Shown piece after piece: positions 1 to 6,846 of a stretch of 14,066 bases of DNA; position 1 is the stretch's first letter; every line of letters starts with the position of its first letter. A program made the translations under genes and the position numbers. The stretch spans positions 1 through 14,066 of the forward strand of contig CAYSAG010000122.1 of NCBI GenBank assembly GCA_964428935.1. The letters are read 5' to 3'. A model generated the notes under the pieces. The model had not been told where the DNA came from. It saw only the letters and a list, made by a program, of their open reading frames with translations, and ran no database searches. Source of the DNA: JAADHY01 sp964428935. GTDB taxonomy: Bacteria > Planctomycetota > Planctomycetia > Planctomycetales > Planctomycetaceae.

Positions 1-778
1 CAATGTTCCGGTCGACCATGTTGACCATGGCCGCGTAGACCTTGGCGTCGTGGGGCCACGGCTTGTCCTTGTAGAGTTGCCACGACGGGTCAGTTTCAGG
101 AATGTCGTGCATGCCGTGCGGCGGGGTGACCGGCATGTAGCAGAAGAAGGGGCGGTCCTTGTTTTCCAGAATGAACTTCTTGGCTTGTTCAATGATTACG
201 TAGTGGGAGTAAGTCTGGCCGGTACGGCCGCCGTGGTTGCCGGGCAAAGGTACCTCCTGGCTGTTGCGAATGAGGTAGGGCGTGTAGTAGGAGTGGGCGT
301 GGACCTGGTCGTAGTAGCCGAAGAATACGTCGAAGCCGTGCTTTTCGGGGACGCCAGTCGAGCCTCGGCCGCCGCAACCCCATTTTCCGAACCCGCCGGT
401 GGCGTAGCCGACTTCCTTCAGCAAAGACGCAATGGTCGGCTCGTCCGCTCGCATGGGCGTGCCTCCGTCGTTTTTCCGGACGGACGCGTGTCCCATGTGC
501 TTGCCGGTCATCAGTGTGCAGCGGGTCGGAGCGCAGACGGGAGCGCCGGCCAGACACTGCGTGAACCGAATTCCTTCGGCGGCCAACCGGTCAATGTTGG
601 GCGTCTGGAAATGCGGGTGCCCCATGCACGACAGCTCGTAGTAGCCCAGCTCGTCGACAATGAAAAACAGAATGTTCGGCTTGCGCTCGGCCGCGCTTGC
701 CGTTTTCCGAGCCGACAAACCTAGTACTGCGGTGACAAGAACCGCTACCAGCAACCAACACACTCGTCTCGCTTTCAT
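1..778 (-). CDS. Secreted type I sulfatase, N-terminal part (runs off left edge)
   Basis: Formylglycine-dependent sulfatase (alkaline-phosphatase superfamily) that hydrolyses sulfate esters; the substrate cannot be read from the sequence. The frame is open from ATG at 778 to the left edge (259 residues). Residues 1-30 form a signal peptide (basic MKARR, then a hydrophobic stretch to about L21), so the protein is exported. The active-site signature C-A-P-T-R is at residues 82-86, with C82 the residue converted to formylglycine. A second sulfatase-like block, GYATGGFGKWG, follows. The first metal-ligand motif reads V-D-E-L-G (D42, E43) rather than the usual D-D. Start choice: GAGGGGAGA (785-793) lies 6 bases upstream. 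The C-terminal half is outside the window, so completeness cannot be judged. Next to another sulfatase gene on the same strand. Family assignment is secure; substrate is unknown. Confidence 0.93.
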   Translation of the reverse strand, partial: MKARRVCWLLVAVLVTAVLGLSARKTASAAERKPNILFFIVDELGYYELSCMGHPHFQTPNIDRLAAEGIRFTQCLAGAPVCAPTRCTLMTGKHMGHASVRKNDGGTPMRADEPTIASLLKEVGYATGGFGKWGCGGRGSTGVPEKHGFDVFFGYYDQVHAHSYYTPYLIRNSQEVPLPGNHGGRTGQTYSHYVIIEQAKKFILENKDRPFFCYMPVTPPHGMHDIPETDPSWQLYKDKPWPHDAKVYAAMVNMVDRNI

Positions 779-1020
779 CGGACTTCTCCCCTCGTTTTCT
801 GGTCGTGGGCCCTTTGGGACGTAAGTGAGTCTGTTCGGCTAGTGGTCTGGGGGCGTGTGCGACGTCGTGTACTGGAGGGCCGTCGTCCGGCACGCCCACC
901 GTTGTCCACCTGCTACCGACCACAAGAGAGCGTTGCGTTCCAGTCTCCCGACGCCTCACCGGAAGTGGCCGAGTGGCACGTCCGCTTCGCCGGACAGTGG
1001 TCGAAAAGAGGAGCCCTGGC

Positions 1021-1033
1021 CCGGGGCGCCCGG
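1021..1033 (-). terminator. Weak terminator-like hairpin after the iduronate-2-sulfatase-like gene
   Basis: A perfect 5-bp GC stem (CCGGG/CCCGG) with a 3-base loop lies about 32 bases past the stop at 1066. Reading on in the minus direction, a pyrimidine-rich CTCCTCTTTTC follows after about 8 bases. The stem is short and the T-rich stretch is displaced, so this is only a possible terminator. Confidence 0.2.
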
Positions 1034-1065
1034 TTCCAGCGGACGGCTTGCCGGAGGCCGCCACC

Positions 1066-2553
1066 TCACTTCGGCAGCGCCGCCCTCCACCCGGCTCGCA
1101 GCTTCCGCGTCAGCTCCTCCACCACCGACCGGTACTCCGGGTTGTTGGCCACGTTGACGTTTTCGTCCGGGTCGGTCTGGTGGTCGTACAGTTCGACCGC
1201 TTTCACGTCGTCGTGGTTCTCTCGGTCCACCCACAGAGTGAACCGGTAGCGTTCGGTCCGCATGGTGTAGCCCATGACCTTGCCTCGCGGGTACTGACTG
1301 AAGGCCGCGGTTTTCCACGGGCGGTTGGGGTTTTGGGTGAGCGGCAGCAGGCTGGTGCCTTCCAGGTGGTCGGGCAACGGCAGTCCCGCCGCTTCGCACA
1401 GCGTCGGGTAAATGTCGACGAACTCGACCAGCGCGTCGCACTTTTGTCCGTTTGCTGGAGCGCCGGGGACGTGCAGAATCAGCGGTGCGTTGGTGTCGAG
1501 CTCGAAGTTCGTGTGCTTGCACCACGCTCCGTGCTCGCCCAGTTTCCAGCCGTGGTCGCCCCACAGGACGACGATTGTGTTGTCTTTCAGTCCGAGCCGT
1601 TCGAGTTCGTCCAGCACTTTGCCGACCTGAGCGTCCATGTAACTGACGGCGGCGTAGTAGGCGTGCCGCAGAGTCAACGTCATTTCGTCGCTGAGCGGGC
1701 CGGACTTCGGAATGCCCTCGTACTGCCGCAGCTCGCCCCAGTTCGTCAGGGCGTACCGGGGAGCGTTCTTGGGAGGGAACGGATTGCTGGGCAGGCGGAA
1801 GTCCTCACGCCGGTACAGCCGCCAGTACTTCAACGGCGACACGAACGGCAGGTGCGGCTTAATGAACCCCACGGCCAGGAAAAAGGGACGGTCCTTGATT
1901 CGCCGCAGAGCCTGGATGGCCATTTCGGCCAGCGCGCCGTCGTGGTAGGTGTTGTCGGGGACGTCGGCTGCCTCGTAGGCCGGCCCGCGAGCGGCTCGGG
2001 ACAGGGCTTTGCCCCGCAAGCCTCTCTTTTGGGCCTCGCGTCGCCGTCGCTTCACGATTTCCTGATTCTCGGGCAGCGCGTAGGTTGTGACATTCTGCGG
2101 CCGTCGCCACGGCTCGCTCCACGACAACGGGTCGTTCAGCCCGCCGTGGTAAATCTTTCCCATGCCCACGCAGTAGTAGCCGTGGTTCTTGAAGTGCTGC
2201 GGCAGCGTGACCACGTCGGGCACGGTCTTACGGAAGTGAGTGACCAGGTCGTAGACTCGCGTTGAGTCGGGTCGCAGGCCCGTCAGCAGGCTCGTCCGCG
2301 AGGGCGAACAGACGGCCTGCTGGCAGTAGGCGTGTGCGAAGACGAGACTGCGAGCCGCCAGGCGGTCAATGTTGGGACTTCGAATGAGCTTGTTTCCGTA
2401 GCACCCCAGCTCGGGCCGCAGGTCGTCGACGGCGAAAAACAGGACGTTCAGTCTTTTCTTTGGAGCGGCTGCCCAGGCTTGGCCGCCCAGCAAGGGACCG
2501 ACGGCCAGAGCTGCTCCGACGACCGCCAACAGCAACCACGGGGTGCGTTTCAT
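1066..2553 (-). CDS. Secreted sulfatase, iduronate-2-sulfatase-like
   Basis: Formylglycine-dependent sulfatase of 495 residues, the usual length for this group. Residues 1-30 are a signal peptide (MKRTPW, hydrophobic core, cleavage near AWAAA). The metal pair D43-D44 sits in AVDDLRPELGCYG. The formylglycine signature C-S-P-S-R is at 82-86, followed by TSLLTGLRPDSTRVYDL, wording typical of iduronate-2-sulfatase-like enzymes. FIKPHLPF (about 230-237) and DHGWKLGEHG (about 333-342) supply the later catalytic and metal-binding residues. By family it should remove sulfate from sulfated glycans; true iduronate specificity is not shown. The frame is open 38 codons further upstream, but AAAGGAG (2562-2568) placed 8 bases before ATG 2553, directly followed by the signal peptide, fixes this start. 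It lies 150 bases after the esterase gene and 287 before the next sulfatase. No FGE or anSME maturase gene is visible here. Confidence 0.95.
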   Translation of the reverse strand: MKRTPWLLLAVVGAALAVGPLLGGQAWAAAPKKRLNVLFFAVDDLRPELGCYGNKLIRSPNIDRLAARSLVFAHAYCQQAVCSPSRTSLLTGLRPDSTRVYDLVTHFRKTVPDVVTLPQHFKNHGYYCVGMGKIYHGGLNDPLSWSEPWRRPQNVTTYALPENQEIVKRRRREAQKRGLRGKALSRAARGPAYEAADVPDNTYHDGALAEMAIQALRRIKDRPFFLAVGFIKPHLPFVSPLKYWRLYRREDFRLPSNPFPPKNAPRYALTNWGELRQYEGIPKSGPLSDEMTLTLRHAYYAAVSYMDAQVGKVLDELERLGLKDNTIVVLWGDHGWKLGEHGAWCKHTNFELDTNAPLILHVPGAPANGQKCDALVEFVDIYPTLCEAAGLPLPDHLEGTSLLPLTQNPNRPWKTAAFSQYPRGKVMGYTMRTERYRFTLWVDRENHDDVKAVELYDHQTDPDENVNVANNPEYRSVVEELTRKLRAGWRAALPK

Positions 2554-2561
2554 GGACAACG

Positions 2562-2568
2562 CTCCTTT
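2562..2568 (-). promoter_or_regulatory. Ribosome binding site deciding the sulfatase start
   Basis: AAAGGAG on the minus strand, 8 bases upstream of ATG 2553. It favours this start over the in-frame one at 2667, whose 38 extra residues would bury the signal peptide. Confidence 0.75.
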
Positions 2569-2703
2569 CTCGCAAAGTCGCCAAGTCGACAAAGCCAACA
2601 CCGGACCAGCTGGACCACGCCCGAACCAGAGTGCCACTGCTCCCGCAGCGCCAGCAACACACCGCACGCGGGTCAGGCTGCAGTCGCTTCGCCGCGGACC
2701 GAG

Positions 2704-4287
2704 TCAGCGTCCGGTCACCTGTTCCTCCCACTGGTCGGTGCGGAACGGCGAGGCGGGCAAGCCGGCCGAGTTGTACAGGTTGCAAATGGGGTTGCTCGCC
2801 CACGCGTAGCGGACGGCCACCGGCTGCGCCACTTCGTCCGCCCACACTCGGACCCGGTCCTTCCCCACAATTTCTGCTTTCGCCCAGACAAACTTTCGGT
2901 TCGAGCCGGCAATGGCGAAGCCTTTGACGGGCCCGCCGTCCTTGGTTCGCAACCCTTCGCCAGCGTAGTCGAACTCCACGACCAGAGCTCGCCCTTCGCG
3001 ACGGCAGCTCCGGTAAATCGGTCCCATTGCCACCCCGTCCTGTCCGTAGACTTTCACCAGCGCCCACACGGCCAGCCGACGTCCGACCTCCTGCTTGTTC
3101 TTCGGGTGAATGTTGTTGGCCTCCCCAATGTCGACGGTGACGGCCATTCCCGTGTTGGGCACGCTCAACGCCTTCAGCATGCCTTCCCGGACCAGCACCC
3201 ACCCGCTGGTCTCAGACGGTTCAGTCTGAGGAGCCTTGAAGTTCGGCAGTTGCACCCAGGCAAACGGAAACGGCCCCTGCTTCCAGACGTCCCGCCAGTT
3301 CTCGACCAGCGTCTTCAACTGCAAGCCGTACAGGTGCGGGGACGTGCGGCTGTTGTGTTCGCCCTGGTACCAAATGACACCGCGAATGCCGAAGGGAACC
3401 AGCGGAGCAATCATTCCGTTGTAGAGATTGCCCGGGCGGTGCTGACTTTCGCGCGGGTCGACCGGCGGCGTTGGCCGTCTGGGCCGTCGTTGGCCCTTGC
3501 GAATTTGAGCCACCTTTTGCTTCCACGCTGCGAGTTGTTTTTCGTAGCGTCGCTGAGCGACCTCGGGGTCGTAGGTGGCAATTCGCTCGTCCCACTTTTC
3601 CAGAATCGGTTTCAGCTCCGGCACTTTCTTCTGCGCGTCCAAGCTGGTCCAAGCCTCAATGGGGGTGCCGCCCCACGACGAATTGATTAGTCCAACCGGC
3701 ACGCCCAGCTTCTTGTGCAGTTCGCGGCCGAAGAAGTACGCCGTGGCCGAAAAGGAGCCGACGGTTTCCGGGCTGCACACGAGCCAGCGCCCCGAGCAAT
3801 CGGCTTGCGGCTCGGGTGTCGCCTTCCGCCCGACCGTGAACAGGCGAATTCTCGGGAACTCAGCCGTCGCAATTTCGTGCTCGGCGTTTTGAACGCCGCG
3901 GACAGCCATGGCCATGTTCGACTGGCCCGACCCAATCCACACCTCGCCGACCAGCACGTCCGTCACTCGGACCGTGTTTTTTCCCCTCACCACCAGTTCG
4001 TACGGACCTCCGGCCGCCAGTGGCTTCAGCGCGACTTGCCAGCGTCCGTCCCGACCGGCTTGCGTCGAGGCTTGTTGGCCGGCCAAAGCCACCGTCACCC
4101 GCTCGCCCGGGTCGGCCCAGCCCCACACGGGAACCGGCTGCTCCCTTTGCACGACCATGTGGTCGCTGAACACAGCCGGCAACTTGACGTCCGCCCGAAC
4201 CGGCTGCCACGCGAGCAAACTCCACGCGGACAAAACGAGCACAACTCCAACCCGGCGCAACACACGGAACACGGCTGCCAGCTTCAC
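2704..4287 (-). CDS. Secreted sialate O-acetylesterase family protein
   Basis: SGNH/GDSL-type esterase of 527 residues, related to sialate O-acetylesterases, which remove O-acetyl groups from sialic acids; bacterial members may act on other acetylated sugars. Residues 1-32 form a signal peptide ending near VRA. It opens with the family's VKLPAVFSDHMVVQRE block, followed by a beta-domain to about 110. The nucleophile is S123 in GSGQSNM. The WYQGEHN block is at 306-312, with H311 where Ser or Ala is commoner. DIGEANNIHP (386-395) carries the probable catalytic D386 and H394. A basic, Pro-rich stretch (about 255-285) precedes the WYQGE block. The start is GTG at 4287, supported by GGGAGGTGA (4291-4299) just upstream. 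Co-oriented with two downstream sulfatases, which suggests a shared role in stripping glycan substituents; that role and the actual substrate are inference. Confidence 0.93.
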   Translation of the reverse strand: MKLAAVFRVLRRVGVVLVLSAWSLLAWQPVRADVKLPAVFSDHMVVQREQPVPVWGWADPGERVTVALAGQQASTQAGRDGRWQVALKPLAAGGPYELVVRGKNTVRVTDVLVGEVWIGSGQSNMAMAVRGVQNAEHEIATAEFPRIRLFTVGRKATPEPQADCSGRWLVCSPETVGSFSATAYFFGRELHKKLGVPVGLINSSWGGTPIEAWTSLDAQKKVPELKPILEKWDERIATYDPEVAQRRYEKQLAAWKQKVAQIRKGQRRPRRPTPPVDPRESQHRPGNLYNGMIAPLVPFGIRGVIWYQGEHNSRTSPHLYGLQLKTLVENWRDVWKQGPFPFAWVQLPNFKAPQTEPSETSGWVLVREGMLKALSVPNTGMAVTVDIGEANNIHPKNKQEVGRRLAVWALVKVYGQDGVAMGPIYRSCRREGRALVVEFDYAGEGLRTKDGGPVKGFAIAGSNRKFVWAKAEIVGKDRVRVWADEVAQPVAVRYAWASNPICNLYNSAGLPASPFRTDQWEEQVTGR

Positions 4288-4681
4288 GAGTCACCTCCCG
4301 TTTTCAATTCGCAACCCGTCCACGGAACCTTCGTTCGAAAGGGCAGGCGTTTGCAAGGTGAGAAGAGCACAGGCCACGACGGCTCGGACGCCCGACTGGC
4401 CAGAGCCGCTCGAGCGACACACGGACGAGGACCCGCCGCAAGACAAACGACCCGCAGCGTCCGACCGGGCGTCCACTCGGCGTTCTGACGCTCGCAGCTC
4501 GCCCCGGGAAGACCGCGTCGCCGTGAAACGGCTCCGTCCCCCAGCCCGTGCTGCCGAAAAGCCCGAGCCGCCACGCTCCGGTCCAAACTACCCGGTCGCG
4601 GTCGAGCTCACAAGCCAACCCCTGCGGGCCTTCCGCTGCAGCTTGCTCAGTCGGTCCCGGCCGCAGTGCTCGCCGACCGGC
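4288..4681. other. 394-base intergenic region between TPR/GT9 gene and esterase gene
   Basis: Short open frames here have compositions unlike the neighbouring proteins, no recognisable domain and no good ribosome binding site, so I call no gene. An imperfect inverted repeat (CGGTC at 4652-4656 pairing with GACCG at 4675-4679, plus GGC/GCC inside) lies a few bases past the TPR gene stop but has no T-tract. The esterase ribosome binding site is at 4291-4299. No convincing promoter was found. Confidence 0.5.
4291..4299 (-). promoter_or_regulatory. Ribosome binding site for a GTG start
   Basis: GGGAGGTGA on the minus strand matches the anti-Shine-Dalgarno core almost fully. It stands 3 bases (6 from the GGAGG core) before GTG 4287 and supports this non-ATG start of the esterase. 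Confidence 0.75.
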
Positions 4682-6637
4682 CTACGGTGCCTCGGGCCGC
4701 TCCGAGTCGCTCTCCGACCGCTCTGACCGGGTCTGCTCGGCCAGACGTTTCAGTTCCTCTCGCACGGCTTCGACCACTGCCGCCCAGTCGCCTCGCTTGG
4801 GCTGGCGGAAAAGACGCAGGCTGGGGTACCAAGGTGAGTCGTCGCGGTCGAGCAGCCAGCGCCAGTCCGGCGTGTGGCACAACAGGACCCACGCCGGCCG
4901 TCCCAGCGCTCCGGCCAAGTGAGCGGCCGCCGTGTCGACGGTGACCAGGAAGTCCAGCTTGGCCAGCACCGCGGCCGTGTCGGCGAAGTCGTGCAGGTGT
5001 TCGGCCAAGTCGACCAGAGGCCAGCGGTCGGCCAGCTCGGCCAGTTGCTCGCGGCCCGCTCCCACCTGCAGGCTGAAAAACGTCACTCCGGGCACGTCGG
5101 CCAACGGCAACAGCGTCGACAGCCGCACCGACCGAACGCGGTCGCGGTCTTGAGCGGGGTTCCCTTGCCAAACCAGTCCGACGCGCAGCGTCCCGGCTGG
5201 AACGTCGTCCAGAAGTTGGCGAAGCGGTTCGCTGAGCGGCGGAGCGGCCAGGTAGGGCTCGTCCGGCCGAATTTCTGGCTCCGACACGTTCAGCACGACC
5301 GGCAGGCTGGACAGCGGCACGTGGCACTCGAAGGCCACTTCGCTCGGAACCGTTCCGCCAGCGGAAAGCGAGCGTTCGTGGCCGGTCGCTGTGCCGGCCG
5401 CGGCCCGCTCGCCCGACGGCTCGGCCACCAACACCTGGTCGGCCCCGGCGGCCGTTCGGAACAGTCGGTGCAGCGCGGCCGGACACCGCAGCAGAATTCG
5501 GGCTTGCGAACGCCTTTTCGCCAGGGGCAAGAACCGGACGAACTGAATGGCGTCCCCGGCGCCCTGGTCGGTGTAAACGAGCAACGTTTGACCCGGACGC
5601 GGCTCGCCGCGCCAGCGCGGACGGTCCAACTGCGGCGGCCGCTGTCCGACGGCTTCGTAGCGACGTTCGTAGCCCGGCCAGCCACGCTTGTAGTCTCCGG
5701 CCAGCAGCCACGTGGTGGCCAGGTTGAACTCCGCCAGCGCGAACGCGGGGTCGGCCTGCAAAGCTCGTTGGAACGCTTGGGCCGCTTCGTCCAGCCGGTG
5801 CAGTTCGCGCAGAGCCACACCCAGGTTGTTCCAGTTGCTGGCGACGTTCGGATTCAGCTCGACGGCCTTGCGAGCGTGACGGAGCGACTCGTCCAGTCGC
5901 CCCTGCCGTTCCGCCACGTAGGCCAGGTTGCTGTGGACCTCCGCGTAGTTGGGCCGCAGTTGAAGCACGCGGTGGAAGCACTCGCTGGCCTCTTCCAGCC
6001 GCTCCTGGTGGACCAGCACGACGGCCAGGTTGACCAGAGCGTCCAGGTGGTCGGGACGCCGCTCCAGCATTCGACGGTACTCGGCCTCGGCCTCGGCCCA
6101 CTTCTGCTGTTGACACAAGACGCCGGCCAGTCGCCAACGGGCGTCCGGGTCGTCGGGACGAAGCCCGGCCGCTCGGCGCAGACACGCCTCCGCCTCGGCC
6201 GGCCGCCCCGCTTCGGTCAACACGACCCCAAGGTTGTACCACGCCTGCGGGTAGCTCGGGTCCAACTCGACCGCCTTGTGAAAGCACGCGGCCGCTTCTG
6301 CTGGGCGGTTCAAAGCCTTCAGTGCAATGCCGAGGCTGTTGTGAGCATCGGGCAGGTCGGGGTGTTGCTGGAGCAGCCGCTGGAGCAACGGAACGGCCTC
6401 GGCGTGTCGTCCCTGCTGCAACAGGACGGCCGCCAGCAGGTTCGTCGCTCCTGGGTGCTCCGGCGACCGCTCCAACACTCGACGGTAGGCTCTTTCTGCC
6501 GCGGCCAAGTCGCCCTGACGGTGCTTGGTCAGGGCCTCGCTCCAGTCGCCCGCCACCTCCGGCGACGACGCAGCGGGCTGGCGGGACGGACGCGAGCGCC
6601 CGGGCGAACGTTCTTCCCGCTGTGGCTGGTCGGGCAC
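4682..6637 (-). CDS. TPR-repeat protein with C-terminal GT9-like (heptosyltransferase-like) domain
   Basis: A 651-residue protein with no signal peptide, probably cytoplasmic. After a Pro/Arg/Ser-rich tail (1-28), eight near-perfect 34-residue TPR units run from about 30 to 301, with a ninth degenerate unit to about 329. The C-terminal region is a GT9-like fold: QGAGDAIQFVRFLPL (358-372) matches the N-terminal GDxxxF/P block, and VDTAAAHLAGALGRP (567-581) the conserved C-terminal block, followed by the family's PDWRWLLDRDDSPWYP. Such fusions are common in bacteria, and a glycosyl acceptor is rarely known; TPRs usually hold a protein partner. An Ala/Gly/Ser-rich insert at about 406-433 lies inside the GT9 part. 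The start is GTG at 6637, set by AGGAGG (6645-6650) with 7-base spacing; the frame is open 144 codons further upstream, but that stretch is low-quality and overlaps the preceding gene. The end is rich in Glu, Ser and Arg. A role in the glycan cluster is possible but unproven. Confidence 0.9.
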   Translation of the reverse strand: MPDQPQREERSPGRSRPSRQPAASSPEVAGDWSEALTKHRQGDLAAAERAYRRVLERSPEHPGATNLLAAVLLQQGRHAEAVPLLQRLLQQHPDLPDAHNSLGIALKALNRPAEAAACFHKAVELDPSYPQAWYNLGVVLTEAGRPAEAEACLRRAAGLRPDDPDARWRLAGVLCQQQKWAEAEAEYRRMLERRPDHLDALVNLAVVLVHQERLEEASECFHRVLQLRPNYAEVHSNLAYVAERQGRLDESLRHARKAVELNPNVASNWNNLGVALRELHRLDEAAQAFQRALQADPAFALAEFNLATTWLLAGDYKRGWPGYERRYEAVGQRPPQLDRPRWRGEPRPGQTLLVYTDQGAGDAIQFVRFLPLAKRRSQARILLRCPAALHRLFRTAAGADQVLVAEPSGERAAAGTATGHERSLSAGGTVPSEVAFECHVPLSSLPVVLNVSEPEIRPDEPYLAAPPLSEPLRQLLDDVPAGTLRVGLVWQGNPAQDRDRVRSVRLSTLLPLADVPGVTFFSLQVGAGREQLAELADRWPLVDLAEHLHDFADTAAVLAKLDFLVTVDTAAAHLAGALGRPAWVLLCHTPDWRWLLDRDDSPWYPSLRLFRQPKRGDWAAVVEAVREELKRLAEQTRSERSESDSERPEAP

Positions 6638-6644
6638 GTCCAGT

Positions 6645-6650
6645 CCTCCT
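6645..6650 (-). promoter_or_regulatory. Ribosome binding site for the TPR/GT9 gene
   Basis: A perfect AGGAGG on the minus strand, 7 bases before GTG 6637. It decides the start against longer in-frame alternatives reaching 7069, inside the preceding gene. Confidence 0.8.
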
Positions 6651-6787
6651 GGCAAGCTGTCGGCTTTTGTTTCGAGCGGCCACCGGGGCGAGACGCCGGC
6701 CCGCGGCGGCCGCGCTGGTTGGTGGACGTTCGTTCGCAGACGGCGACCGTGCGCAGGTGCCGGCCGACTCCGCGTACCCACAGCGAG

Positions 6788-6810
6788 CCGCTCCCGTCTG
6801 CCCGCTCCCG
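6788..6810. repeat. 9-bp direct repeat CCGCTCCCG in an intergenic gap
   Basis: CCGCTCCCG occurs at 6788-6796 and again at 6802-6810 (period 14), between the unknown secreted-protein gene and the TPR/GT9 gene. It could be a protein site but may be chance in GC-rich DNA. Confidence 0.3.
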
Positions 6811-6846
6811 CCGCAAGACCAGCAAGACGCACCGTCCGAGCGAGCC

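Noticed and set aside
591..1064. 157-aa minus-strand open frame between and over the two sulfatases
   Set aside because: It overlaps the sulfatase N-terminus in another frame; the sulfatase frame has a signal peptide and the C-x-P-x-R motif, this one has nothing recognisable.
4304..4618. Possible small minus-strand gene of about 100 residues between the TPR and esterase genes
   Set aside because: No ribosome binding site of the quality seen at its neighbours, no domain, and competing open frames of similar length over the same DNA.
4647..6683. 678-aa minus-strand open frame in another frame of the TPR/GT9 gene
   Set aside because: Arg/Gly/Ala/Ser-rich translation with no domain, overlapping the well-supported TPR frame for almost its whole length.
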